Assembly (NCBI GenBank): GCA_934726055.1
Contig: CAKVCZ010000001.1
Span: forward strand, 1 to 64,000
Origin: an uncultured Candidatus Melainabacteria bacterium
GTDB lineage: Bacteria > Cyanobacteriota > Vampirovibrionia > Gastranaerophilales > Gastranaerophilaceae
Length of the DNA: 64,000 nucleotides
Direction of reading: 5' to 3'
The position numbers and the translations under genes are program-made. The notes beneath the pieces are model-generated. The model worked only from the letters and a program-made list of their open reading frames with translations. It was not told where the DNA came from and made no database searches. Of this stretch, positions 43,468 to 52,703 are shown piece by piece; within the stretch, counting starts at the first letter, position 1; the number at the start of each line of letters is the position of its first letter.

Positions 43468-44910
43468 TTAACCTAATAATTCTTTCAAAATTTCATTTAC
43501 AGACTGCGGATTTGCTCTACCTTTTGTTTCCTTCATTACTTGACCTACAAAGAAACCAAACAGTTTATCTTTTCCGCCTCTATATGCTTCAACTTGAGAA
43601 GGATTTGCATCAATAATCTTTTGAGCGATTTCTTTTATTGCTCCTGTATCAGAAATTTGACTCAAACCTTTCTTTTCTACAATTGCAGATGCTTTTTCAC
43701 CTGTATTCAACATATCAACAATAATTTGTTTACCAATATTATTTGAAATCGTTGATTTTTCAATTAAACCAATTAACTCAACCAAGTTTTCAGGAGTCAA
43801 TTTTGTTTCATTTATAGATACTTTTTGTTCTTTTAAGTAAGCTGCAACTTCACCCATCAAGAAGTTTACGGCAATTTTTGGATTTCCGCCTGCTTTTAGA
43901 ACTTCATCAAAGAACATTGCTAACTCATATTGAGCAACAATTACACTTGCATCATACTCGCTCAAACCCAATTCCATATAACGTTGACGTTTTTGTTCAG
44001 GCAATTCAGGCATTGTAGCTTTGATTCTTTCAATCCATTCATCTGAAATTTCTAAAGGCATCAAATCAGGTTCAGGGAAATATCTGTAATCGTGAGCATC
44101 CTCTTTTCCACGCATTGAACGTGTTACACCTGCATTATCATCCCATAATCTTGTTTCTTGAACAACTTCTTCACCATCTTCAACAAGTTCAATTTGTCTG
44201 TCAATTTCATATTCTAAAGCTCTTTCCAAAGCTTTGAAAGAGTTTACATTTTTAATTTCCGCACGTGTACCGAATTTGTTTGAACCTTTTGGCATAATTG
44301 AAATGTTTGCATCACATCTCATTGAACCTTCTTCAAGGTTTCCGTCGCAAACACCAACATAACGAACTATATTTCTAAGTTCTTCCATATATTCACGAGC
44401 CTCTTGCGGAGATCTCATATCAGGTTCTGATACAATTTCCAATAATGGTGTTCCAGCTCTGTTTAAATCAACCAAAGAATAAGAAGAACCTGCCAAACCA
44501 TCAGCACCTGCGTGAACTAACTTTCCTGCATCTTCTTCTAAGTGAGCACGAGTAATACCAATTTTTTTGCCACCTACCATTAAGTAACCTTTTCCACAAA
44601 TTGGTTCATCATATTGAGAAATTTGATACCCCTTTGGTAAATCAGGATAAAAATATTGTTTTCTGTCAAATTTGCATCTGTGAGCGATTTCACAATTTAG
44701 AGCCAAACCTGTTAAAATTCCCATATCAACAACTGCTCTGTTTAATACCGGTAAAACACCAGGCATACCTAACGTAATCGGACTTATTTGAGTATTTTGT
44801 TCGTTTCCGAATTCACAACCGTCAGGTGCAAATATTTTTGTTTTTGTCTTTAATTGAGCGTGTACTTCCAACCCAATAACTACTTCATATTTTTCTCTTA
44901 AATCTTCCAT
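43468..44910 (-). CDS. gatB: Aspartyl/glutamyl-tRNA(Asn/Gln) amidotransferase subunit B
   Basis: The tRNA-binding and kinase subunit of the GatCAB amidotransferase. The N-terminal cradle (VVIGLEVHAQLKTKTKIFAP, FDRKQYFYPDLPKGYQISQYD with zinc/ATP-binding features) and the C-terminal YqeY-like tail (about 330-480, ending PQSVNEILKELL) are complete. SD AGGAG seven bases before ATG 44910. gatA and gatC are not in the window. Confidence 0.96.
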   Translation of the reverse strand: MEDLREKYEVVIGLEVHAQLKTKTKIFAPDGCEFGNEQNTQISPITLGMPGVLPVLNRAVVDMGILTGLALNCEIAHRCKFDRKQYFYPDLPKGYQISQYDEPICGKGYLMVGGKKIGITRAHLEEDAGKLVHAGADGLAGSSYSLVDLNRAGTPLLEIVSEPDMRSPQEAREYMEELRNIVRYVGVCDGNLEEGSMRCDANISIMPKGSNKFGTRAEIKNVNSFKALERALEYEIDRQIELVEDGEEVVQETRLWDDNAGVTRSMRGKEDAHDYRYFPEPDLMPLEISDEWIERIKATMPELPEQKRQRYMELGLSEYDASVIVAQYELAMFFDEVLKAGGNPKIAVNFLMGEVAAYLKEQKVSINETKLTPENLVELIGLIEKSTISNNIGKQIIVDMLNTGEKASAIVEKKGLSQISDTGAIKEIAQKIIDANPSQVEAYRGGKDKLFGFFVGQVMKETKGRANPQSVNEILKELLG

Positions 44911-44957
44911 TATTTTCTCCTGATTTTTTCTTTTATTTTATCACAAAAATAATTTTA

Positions 44958-46685
44958 TTATTGCTTTTGATAAACAAATATTGAATATCCTCTAACTTCA
45001 TCTCTAAATGAGTTAATAGGTTTTAAATATTTTTCAGCAATTTTTACACTATCATAAGAAACTTTTGCCATTGCAAGCGAAAATGTATCTATTTGATTGT
45101 ATATATCTTTCTTTTTAAGCAAATCCCAATATTGAATTAATTGTAATGTCGCCAAATCTCGATAAAATACTATAAATAATTTTTGACCACTCTGCATATT
45201 TGCTAAATAATAATTTAACAAATACTTTTCATAATAAGCACTAACTTGATTTTTTGCAATATCATCATATAATATATCTTTTAAATTTTTTCGATTAATT
45301 TTATTCGCATTATCTCCAAAATAAATGATTTTAGCCTTTTTATTTTTTAATAAAAGCATATCATCCGCATCAAAAGGTATAATATTTTCAGAATTTATAT
45401 AACATTTCATTCTTGACCCGGAATATGGAATTAAAAACAAATCATTAACTGATTCATTCATCTTTTCTAAAGTTGCAGGTAAATTTCCAATATCAACCCT
45501 ATATAGAGCTAAAACACTGTGAGGTGATACCAATATATAAAAATAATTTAAAACAACAATTAATATTCCAAGTATAACTCCTACATACTTTTTATTTAAT
45601 AAACTTAATCCATAACAAGCTGCACAAATTATCATCGGATATACAATAATTGCATACTTTGTTAAAAACGAAATAAAACCCATTGCAGCAAAAAGATAAA
45701 TACTAACTAAAAACAAAATAGATGGAACTATTAGCAAATACAATTTATTATTCTTTGATAGTAAAGCCCTAACAAACCCTATCAAAGAAAATACGATTGG
45801 AATTAAAACAAAAAATACATACTTAACGTTACCTAAATTATTAACTAAATTTTCATAGTTATTCAATTGCAATGTCAAAATTTGAAAATTTTCGGTAGAG
45901 AAAAAGTTTTCTAAAATATCAAATATAATTTTCCAATCAAATAAATAAATACCACCTTGAAACGAAACCAAAGAGCCCTTTATAGCTGCAAAATTATATA
46001 CACTTATTAATATAGCCGGTAAGGATAATATTAATAATGCAAAAAATGCTGTAAAAAAAGGTTCTAGACAAATTTTATCAGTTTTTAACAAATATATAAA
46101 CCCAACAATAAGATAAAATAACGATAGCAGCGGTGCTATTGAAAATGTATAAATTAATAATGTTTGAAAAATAACAAATAGTAAACAATTCTTAAATTTT
46201 AAATTTTCTAACATTTTTACAAAATAAACAGCACTTAACAAAGTTAGAGGTAAAACCAAACAATAAAATCTTAATTCAACAGAATAATATGCACAAAAAG
46301 TATTAATAGAAAATAATATAGCTGCTAAATATCCGCTAAATCTATTAAATAAAGATTTCATTGAATAAAAAGCTATCGGAATCAAAGGAATTGATAACAT
46401 TAAAGAACAAGAATGGAATGATATATCACTTACACCGAATATTTTTATCCAAAAATGAAGGATAACAAAATATAATGGCATATGTAAATCTTGTTTTACT
46501 AGTTCTGATACAGTTTGAAACACATTATCAAAATAAGAAAAATACAATGAATAAAGTTCATCCAGCCATAATTCACCATAATTTTGAATAACGACAGTTC
46601 TTACAATAACTGCAAAAAGAGTTATAATACAAACCATAACAACTTCCAACCAGTTAGATTTTAAATAATCATAAACCTTATTCAT
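44958..46685 (-). CDS. GT39/ArnT-like polytopic glycosyltransferase
   Basis: A membrane protein of 575 residues with about 11-12 transmembrane helices, of the dolichyl-phosphate-mannose/ArnT type that transfers sugars from a polyprenyl-phosphate carrier on the outer face. The acidic motif in the first extracytoplasmic loop is ELWLDELYSLYFS (about residue 36). A C-terminal soluble region with many Tyr and Lys (about 400-575) follows. No other surface-sugar genes are adjacent, so the acceptor is unknown. Confidence 0.8.
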   Translation of the reverse strand: MNKVYDYLKSNWLEVVMVCIITLFAVIVRTVVIQNYGELWLDELYSLYFSYFDNVFQTVSELVKQDLHMPLYFVILHFWIKIFGVSDISFHSCSLMLSIPLIPIAFYSMKSLFNRFSGYLAAILFSINTFCAYYSVELRFYCLVLPLTLLSAVYFVKMLENLKFKNCLLFVIFQTLLIYTFSIAPLLSLFYLIVGFIYLLKTDKICLEPFFTAFFALLILSLPAILISVYNFAAIKGSLVSFQGGIYLFDWKIIFDILENFFSTENFQILTLQLNNYENLVNNLGNVKYVFFVLIPIVFSLIGFVRALLSKNNKLYLLIVPSILFLVSIYLFAAMGFISFLTKYAIIVYPMIICAACYGLSLLNKKYVGVILGILIVVLNYFYILVSPHSVLALYRVDIGNLPATLEKMNESVNDLFLIPYSGSRMKCYINSENIIPFDADDMLLLKNKKAKIIYFGDNANKINRKNLKDILYDDIAKNQVSAYYEKYLLNYYLANMQSGQKLFIVFYRDLATLQLIQYWDLLKKKDIYNQIDTFSLAMAKVSYDSVKIAEKYLKPINSFRDEVRGYSIFVYQKQ

Positions 46686-46732
46686 ATATTAACCTTATAT
46701 TACTTACACTTGATAACACTCTATTTTAGCAT

Positions 46733-46757
46733 AAAAAAAAGGGATATAAAATATCCC
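46733..46757 (-). terminator. Intrinsic terminator of the EF-hand GH13 operon
   Basis: GGGATAT-AAA-ATATCCC followed on the minus strand by eight T residues, about 55 bases after the GH13 stop. Confidence 0.85.
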
Positions 46758-46812
46758 CTATATAATATCTTCGTGTCATTTAATGTTTTGTGTTTTGTGT
46801 TTTCTGCATTTA

Positions 46813-48609
46813 TTACAAATTTTGCTTGTAAACTTTATCAGTTAAAGTTTCAATACTTGGAGTATCAATTTCAAATACATGAACTCTTGCAGGACCTAAG
46901 TCAACATTAATTTCACCTTTTGCTACTTGATATTTAGAATTTTTACCATATTTAGGTAATAAGTTTTCTAATTTTTGGTTAGCTTTTAGTGATGGAACTT
47001 TAACTTTTGCAGTTACGTTTTTGTTAACATTTTTATTTGCTAAAACTAATAATGTTTTACCGTCTTTATGTCTTGCATAAGCAATAACTTGATCATCCTT
47101 ATCACCTTCTTTTTCTAATTCAATGAAAGAACCTTTAGTAATTAAATCTAAGTATTTATCTCTCATTTTGAAAGAAGCTGTCATGAATTTTCCTATTTCA
47201 GGATTTTTACCACCAGGTCTTCTTGACATATTGAAGATATCTAATTTACCTCTGTGAACAACCATTTCATTACAATCAGTTTCTGATTTATCAGATTTTG
47301 AGTGGTCGTAATCGTAAACGTAATAATCACCTGATTGATATCCGTCAACATAGTATGGGTTCAACATAGGTAAAGTTGCTTGCAAACCTGCTGTCAAATT
47401 ACAATATTCAACACCGCCATGGAACATTGGAGAAATATCATCATGTGTTGTAAATGAACCTATGATTGATTTACCTTTGTCCAATCTTTGCGACATTTCT
47501 ATATTTTCTTTTACAAAGTCATTTAATTCCTTAGCACCTTTCCATTCATGGAAAATATGATATTGACCATAATATGCATCAAATCCTGCTCTTAGTGAAT
47601 CTTCAGGTCTGTCATTTGGCATATTAGCTTGTGGTGAAGCATCTTCATAAGTATAAGTTTCACCCAACCAGCCGAATTCAGGATCCTTTGAATGAGAATA
47701 AGGAATAATTATATCCCAGAATTCAGTAGGTTTCGCACGAGCAACATCGGCTCTAATACCATCAATACCCATTTCAATACACATATCAACATATTTTTTG
47801 TGCAAATCCAAAACTGCAGGATTCAATTCTCTTTTTGTTTCATCCGCAAATGGCTCTAACATTCTGATATCATTCCATCCTTGCGGAGTTTTTGCTTGAC
47901 CATCACGTTCTTTTGCCATCAATTTAGAATCTTTTAAATATAAATCATAAGAAGAACAACTTGGTAAGTCTAACATCACTTTGATACCTCTTTTGTGGCA
48001 TTCATCAGTAAACGCTTTAACTTGTTCTTTTGGTGAACGTTTATCGTTTGGTTCAATTAAATTCGGGTCAATAGCCAAAAAGTCTAATGGAGAATACAAT
48101 GAACCTGCAAGCCCCATAGCATGTTTTTTACCGGTAGGGTGAATTGGTAAAATGTGGAAAGTATTGAATCCTTCTTTTTTAACTTCATCCAATCTTTCGA
48201 TGGCATTTAGGAATGTGCCGTGTTGTTCACCATCAGTAATTTTTCCATCGCCATTTGTATCTTTTGCATTAAATGTTCTTGGAATCATAGCCAAAATTTT
48301 AGCTTCACCATGTTGCAACATGGTTCTGAAATTGTTTTTGTAAGGTTCTTTTTCAATTGCCTTATCGCCAACTTTTTCCGTTTTAATAAAGCTTGGTAAA
48401 TGTATGTTAGATAATTTTTCTTTAATATTAGACATAGATATTAAAGATCTGTTCATTGCAGCTTCTTTATCCAAAAAGTTTTTAATCGGATTTGATTCCA
48501 AAGCTTCGCTAACAGTGTTTTTTACACTTGCCCATCTTTTTTGATCCAAAGCTTTTTGATTATCAACCATTCTAAAAATGTTTGCTTTTATTGCTTCAAC
48601 TTTTGACAT
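46813..48609 (-). CDS. GH13 alpha-glucan enzyme with an EF-hand loop
   Basis: A 598-residue alpha-amylase-superfamily protein without a signal peptide. An N-terminal region of about 95 residues has no family I know. A canonical EF-hand loop DTNGDGKITDGE follows (encoded by 48226-48261), then the catalytic barrel with GIRADVARA (nucleophile Asp), WLGETYTYED (Glu) and FTTHDDIS (His-Asp). Region I (LDLPSCSSYD) lacks the usual NH, so substrate geometry may differ. A small C-terminal beta domain ends with IETLTDKVYKQNL. It is the last gene of a three-gene operon after two large unknown proteins and may share their task. Confidence 0.82.
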   Translation of the reverse strand: MSKVEAIKANIFRMVDNQKALDQKRWASVKNTVSEALESNPIKNFLDKEAAMNRSLISMSNIKEKLSNIHLPSFIKTEKVGDKAIEKEPYKNNFRTMLQHGEAKILAMIPRTFNAKDTNGDGKITDGEQHGTFLNAIERLDEVKKEGFNTFHILPIHPTGKKHAMGLAGSLYSPLDFLAIDPNLIEPNDKRSPKEQVKAFTDECHKRGIKVMLDLPSCSSYDLYLKDSKLMAKERDGQAKTPQGWNDIRMLEPFADETKRELNPAVLDLHKKYVDMCIEMGIDGIRADVARAKPTEFWDIIIPYSHSKDPEFGWLGETYTYEDASPQANMPNDRPEDSLRAGFDAYYGQYHIFHEWKGAKELNDFVKENIEMSQRLDKGKSIIGSFTTHDDISPMFHGGVEYCNLTAGLQATLPMLNPYYVDGYQSGDYYVYDYDHSKSDKSETDCNEMVVHRGKLDIFNMSRRPGGKNPEIGKFMTASFKMRDKYLDLITKGSFIELEKEGDKDDQVIAYARHKDGKTLLVLANKNVNKNVTAKVKVPSLKANQKLENLLPKYGKNSKYQVAKGEINVDLGPARVHVFEIDTPSIETLTDKVYKQNL

Positions 48610-48664
48610 GCTTTTTTCCTAATCCTACCTACACCTACATATATATTAAAACAAAATGTCTTAA

Positions 48665-51040
48665 TTATTTGACTACTTTTCCTTTTCCGAATAAGAATTG
48701 TGACAAAACTGTTAAGCCTGTTAACAATGCACCTGCTGTACCGAATGTTTTACCCCATTTTTCAGTATTGTATGATTGTTGAACTGTTTTTGTCATCATT
48801 TCATCTGGAGCAACACCTAATAATAAGAATTTATATTCTGAAGATGCACCTTGATCACCTGTTGTTTTGTGATTTGGTTTTGTAAAGTAATCTGCACCGC
48901 CAATTTTTGTAAATACTTCATTGTTGTATGTTCTTACTTGGTTTTCAATACCTGCTTTTTTCAATGCTGCAACTGTATCTTTATCCATTTCTGAATTATA
49001 CATAAAGTTCATTGCTTCTTGATAGAATCTGAAATCGCCCGGAACATCTACACCTTTACCTTCTTTGAAGTATTTGTTTACAACTTTACCGTTTTTAATT
49101 TCAACTTGGCTTCTATCAACATCATTTGATGTATTTTGATCTCTGTTAAAATAGAATTTGATTGAATGATCTGAAGAATGACCTTGTAATGTAGTTTGTT
49201 TTACCAATTCTAACATTGCTTCTTTTGCTTCTCTTGATAGATTATTATTTGGAACATTACCTTTAGAAATTCTTCTATATACGTCCATTGTGCTTAATAA
49301 TCTTGAGAATGAATTTCTTACACCGGCAATTCTTTCAGTGAAATATGTTTGTTTTACACGTTTCAATGAACCTTTACCGCCTACTGAGTATGCAGTCATT
49401 TTATCTGAAGAATCTTGCCAACCGTTATTATACATTTCTGTTGCTGCATCATCATAAGTTTTTGTAACTAATTTGATGTATTTTTCAGTATCTTCAGGTT
49501 TAATTTTCTTATCTAATTGAGCAATTTTTTCAGAAATTTCACCGATTGCTTTTTGATATTTTGCATCATCTGATGTAATTTCCTCGATTTTGCCTCTAAC
49601 TAAACCTTGAATCAATTCACGGTTGTTTCTGTTCTTTTCCATTTCAGCAAAATCAATACCTAAAATCTTAACTGTGCTTGATGCAACATCATTCCAGTAA
49701 TTTGCAATAACTGTTTCAGGTTTATCTGCTACTTTGATTTGTGCATAATCATCAAGAACTGAAACTTTTGCTTCTAAGTTGCTCATTACAGAACCGAATT
49801 TAGAAACTTTTTTCATTGCTTCTTCATCTAATTTTGATGCTGTATTTGCTTTTAATGCATTTGCAGTAGCACCGATAACTTCTTTTTTAACAACTTTTAA
49901 TTTATCTATATTTAAACCTTCAGCTTTTGCTCTTGCCATTACCATTTGAGATACTGATGAACGAAGTTCCATAGCTTGATCTTCATATAAGTCTTTGTTC
50001 ATATATCCCTTAGATTCAAACATTTTTGTTAATTCTTCATTTGAAGGAACTAATTTGTTTACTTGTTCTTCGCTGAATTTTTTTGATAAAGCTTCTTTTG
50101 AACCTGAAGTAATGTCTTTAACAAGATTTTCGTTAACAGAAGATTTTCCGTTCATTAACATAGCTTTTACATCATTTTCAATGCCTTGAGATGTAACAGG
50201 ATCTAAACCTTTTGTTAATCTTGCAGAAATTTTTTCTAAGATTTTGTTATCAATTGCTTTATTTTTGTTTTCGTTGTAAATAGCATCTAAATCTTTTTGC
50301 ATAGCTTTTGATGTTTTTACTGAACGTTTTTTAGCTTCTTCATCAAAGTTTTGTAATAATTTATCCGCTTTTGCATTGTTAACTTTTTCTAATGCAGGAT
50401 CAATAACTTTTTCAGCTTTGTTACAAGCTAATGCTGAAAATACTGCTGAAGCAACACCTGCTGTTAACATCCATAAAGTATTATTTTTGATAGCGATTTT
50501 TTTCATGTTTGATTTTGTAAGTTCGTTTCTATCTTTAACATTTTTAGAAACACCCATTGTATCGCCAACTTTTTGAAGTTCTTTATCAGAATATAAATCC
50601 CAAGGAGTGTATTGAGCATCTTGGAAGAATGGTTTCTTTCTTCCTGCACTATCTACATATTCTTGGTTTGGATCGAAGCCGTGAATTGCTTTTGCAGGCA
50701 TGCTGATTGCAATTTTTGGCCATAATTTCATTGCTGCTAAAAATGTACCTAAGCCTACAAATTCCATCAATTTTGTTTTTGGAGTAGCTTTGTGAGCTGC
50801 AATATATGTTGCAAGAGCTAAACCGCCAACTTTCATACCTAAATCGTTTAATTTACCTAATTGGTGGTCATTAGCCTTACCTGTAAAACCATCTTTTAGA
50901 GCCTTCATATCATATTTGATATCAGAAATAATAGTCTTAGGACCTGGTATAATTGATGATGAAACCAAATGTCCTTTTGGAGCTTGAGCTTTTACATATT
51001 GTTTAGTATTTGTTGCTCCGTTTACTGAAGTAATAGCCAT
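48665..51040 (-). CDS. Large unknown protein, middle gene of the GH13 operon
   Basis: A 791-residue protein of no family I recognise. The N terminus is short and polar (MAITSVNGATNTKQ). Hydrophobic segments lie at about 70-110 (GLALATYIAAH, VGLGTFLAAMKLWP), at about 190-205 (WMLTAGVASAVFSALA) and at the C terminus (AGALLTGLTVLSQFLFG); in between is a long charged helical region of about 400 residues. It is therefore probably membrane-associated, with a large soluble centre. ATG 51040 is used here; a TTG nine bases upstream overlaps the previous gene. The previous stop TAA is one base away, so translation is likely coupled. Confidence 0.8.
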   Translation of the reverse strand: MAITSVNGATNTKQYVKAQAPKGHLVSSSIIPGPKTIISDIKYDMKALKDGFTGKANDHQLGKLNDLGMKVGGLALATYIAAHKATPKTKLMEFVGLGTFLAAMKLWPKIAISMPAKAIHGFDPNQEYVDSAGRKKPFFQDAQYTPWDLYSDKELQKVGDTMGVSKNVKDRNELTKSNMKKIAIKNNTLWMLTAGVASAVFSALACNKAEKVIDPALEKVNNAKADKLLQNFDEEAKKRSVKTSKAMQKDLDAIYNENKNKAIDNKILEKISARLTKGLDPVTSQGIENDVKAMLMNGKSSVNENLVKDITSGSKEALSKKFSEEQVNKLVPSNEELTKMFESKGYMNKDLYEDQAMELRSSVSQMVMARAKAEGLNIDKLKVVKKEVIGATANALKANTASKLDEEAMKKVSKFGSVMSNLEAKVSVLDDYAQIKVADKPETVIANYWNDVASSTVKILGIDFAEMEKNRNNRELIQGLVRGKIEEITSDDAKYQKAIGEISEKIAQLDKKIKPEDTEKYIKLVTKTYDDAATEMYNNGWQDSSDKMTAYSVGGKGSLKRVKQTYFTERIAGVRNSFSRLLSTMDVYRRISKGNVPNNNLSREAKEAMLELVKQTTLQGHSSDHSIKFYFNRDQNTSNDVDRSQVEIKNGKVVNKYFKEGKGVDVPGDFRFYQEAMNFMYNSEMDKDTVAALKKAGIENQVRTYNNEVFTKIGGADYFTKPNHKTTGDQGASSEYKFLLLGVAPDEMMTKTVQQSYNTEKWGKTFGTAGALLTGLTVLSQFLFGKGKVVK

Positions 51041-51041
51041 A

Positions 51042-52061
51042 TTAGTCAACTACAACCTTTCTGTTTGAATCAAACACATCTGTATTTTCTTGTTTTGATG
51101 ATTTTCTTGCACTTATTACAGTATTTGCTACACCTGCAACTGTTGAAAGAACTGCTGCACCAATCAATGCTTTACCTGCATATTTTTGGAATTTTGTAGG
51201 ATTTACACCACCAGTCCATAATGATTTTACTGAATCTACAAAGCTGTTACCAAATGAACGAACTACATTTTTAACCTTTGCAAAACCTTGACCTTTTGTA
51301 AATGATACAAACCAATCTTCCCAAGGTTTTTGAGTAGCTAAGCCTACACCTGTTGCTGCCCATAAGTAAGAAGATATACTTTTTGCAGCATTTGAACGAG
51401 CTACAATATCTTTCAAGATAGGTTTAACTTCCTTATCTGAATATGGTAAGTTTTCACCTAAACCTAATTTTTTAGCAATTTTATCATAATAAACATTTCT
51501 TGTTTCTGTATCTTTACTGTAAAGTAAATCATAACGAGGGAATTCTACACTTTCAAATACTTTGTGGTATTCGATAGATTTTGTATTTTTATCCCCTTCA
51601 AATCTTGGAAAGCCTTCAACCACTCTCGCATAAGGCATTTCAGTATCAACACCTGTTAGAGCTTTTACCGGTTTATTAACTAATGCTTTTGAAGCTTCTT
51701 TAGCAACACCATAGAACAATACACCTAAAGCCATTTTTTTACCGATTTGATCAGCTTTTGATTTTGCAAAAGGAGTAAAGAATTTGTTAGCTAAATTAAA
51801 TACAGCCATCAAAGAAGCACTACCTAATACATAAGGAACAGTACCCATTGTCAAAAACTCGTAGAAATTAGTATTTCTATCGCCCTTTAGACCTTTTGCC
51901 GGATAAACTGTAAAAGCTTTTAATAGCTTATCACCGGTAACTTCCATCTTAGTTTTAAGATTATTTTCAAGCAAGGTATCTTTTTGATACTTTAACTTCT
52001 TTGGTTCTTGCTCTTTGCCGTTAAAATTTTGGATTTGTGGCAATATAGAATTTACTTTCAT
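51042..52061 (-). CDS. Unknown membrane-associated protein, first gene of the GH13 operon
   Basis: A 339-residue protein starting MKVNSILPQIQNFNGKE, with GGAGATCTC before the ATG. Hydrophobic helices occur at about 70-90 (VPYVLGSASLMAVFNLA), 105-120 and 290-310 (ALIGAAVLSTVAGVANTVISA). Blocks in the first half resemble blocks of the next protein in arrangement (TPWDLYSDKEL there, PRYDLLYSKDTE here; KALTGVDTEMPYARVVEGFPRF here, KAIHGFDPNQEYVDS there), so the two may be distant paralogues that form a complex. Function unknown. Upstream is a hairpin at 52237-52265. Confidence 0.78.
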   Translation of the reverse strand: MKVNSILPQIQNFNGKEQEPKKLKYQKDTLLENNLKTKMEVTGDKLLKAFTVYPAKGLKGDRNTNFYEFLTMGTVPYVLGSASLMAVFNLANKFFTPFAKSKADQIGKKMALGVLFYGVAKEASKALVNKPVKALTGVDTEMPYARVVEGFPRFEGDKNTKSIEYHKVFESVEFPRYDLLYSKDTETRNVYYDKIAKKLGLGENLPYSDKEVKPILKDIVARSNAAKSISSYLWAATGVGLATQKPWEDWFVSFTKGQGFAKVKNVVRSFGNSFVDSVKSLWTGGVNPTKFQKYAGKALIGAAVLSTVAGVANTVISARKSSKQENTDVFDSNRKVVVD

Positions 52062-52236
52062 GAGATCTCCAAATAAACACTAACTGTTTATATAAAGAAC
52101 TAAAAAACATATTATTTGCTACATGTTTTTACATGCTTTTACAATTGTTTACAATTCCAAAACAACATATTTTTAAACACTTAAACAGTAAATCGAAATA
52201 AAATTTTTACCATTTCTATTATTAAATAAAAAAATA

Positions 52237-52265
52237 GTAAAAGCACGTATTTTACACACTTTTAC
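52237..52265. terminator. Hairpin upstream of the GH13 operon
   Basis: GTAAAAG (52237-52243) with CTTTTAC (52259-52265), flanked by A-rich and T-rich runs on either side, so it could end transcription in either direction. Confidence 0.4.
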
Positions 52266-52340
52266 CATTTTTTATTTTATATTTTATTTATTATCATAAT
52301 TATTCCAGTCCTTAACGGAGTGAACAGTCAAAATTTGCAA

Positions 52341-52452
52341 GCGATTTTTGGGTAGAGTGAAACTCGTAAGAGCAAATAGCCGTTTTTGAGTGCTAAATTT
52401 GCATCTAGCAAATTGAACGAAAAATAAGGCTATGTTTACCCCAAAATCAAGA
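52341..52452. repeat. Intergenic repeat block 1, copy B
   Basis: Nearly identical to 34160-34272 with scattered differences, in the same orientation; ends CCCCAAAATCAAG. The gap 52062-52703 contains no gene I can support. Confidence 0.85.
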
Positions 52453-52554
52453 CAACAACTACAAGTGGCTGTTTGTTCTACATTTCTTAAGTTACTGCCG
52501 CTTTGGTCGAGCAATTATTTTGGCTAGTGAACGGAGTTCGGACTGGGTTTTTAT

Positions 52555-52672
52555 GGAACTTTTTCTAAAAAAGTTCCTCCGCCTGAAGGGCTGTTTTGAC
52601 TAAATTGAAAATAATATTCGATTATTGGATAGATTCTGAAACAAGTTCAGAATGACATGGTGAAAGTTTTTG
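52555..52672. repeat. Intergenic repeat blocks 2 and 3, copy B
   Basis: Starts with the perfect hairpin GGAACTTTTT-CTA-AAAAAGTTCC, then the same GAAGGGCTGTTTTGACT as at 34381, and block 3 (ATTGAAAATAATATTCGATT, TTCTGAA-ACAAG-TTCAGAA) as at 34472-34592. Blocks 2 and 3 are contiguous here but split and partly duplicated in copy A. Confidence 0.82.
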
Positions 52673-52703
52673 AAAACCCTTTGGCGGCAAAAGATTTGTT
52701 TAA

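Noticed and set aside
52284..52514. Open reading frame on the minus strand over repeat block 1, copy B
   Set aside because: Same reason as the 34058-34270 frame: a translated repeat, not a gene.
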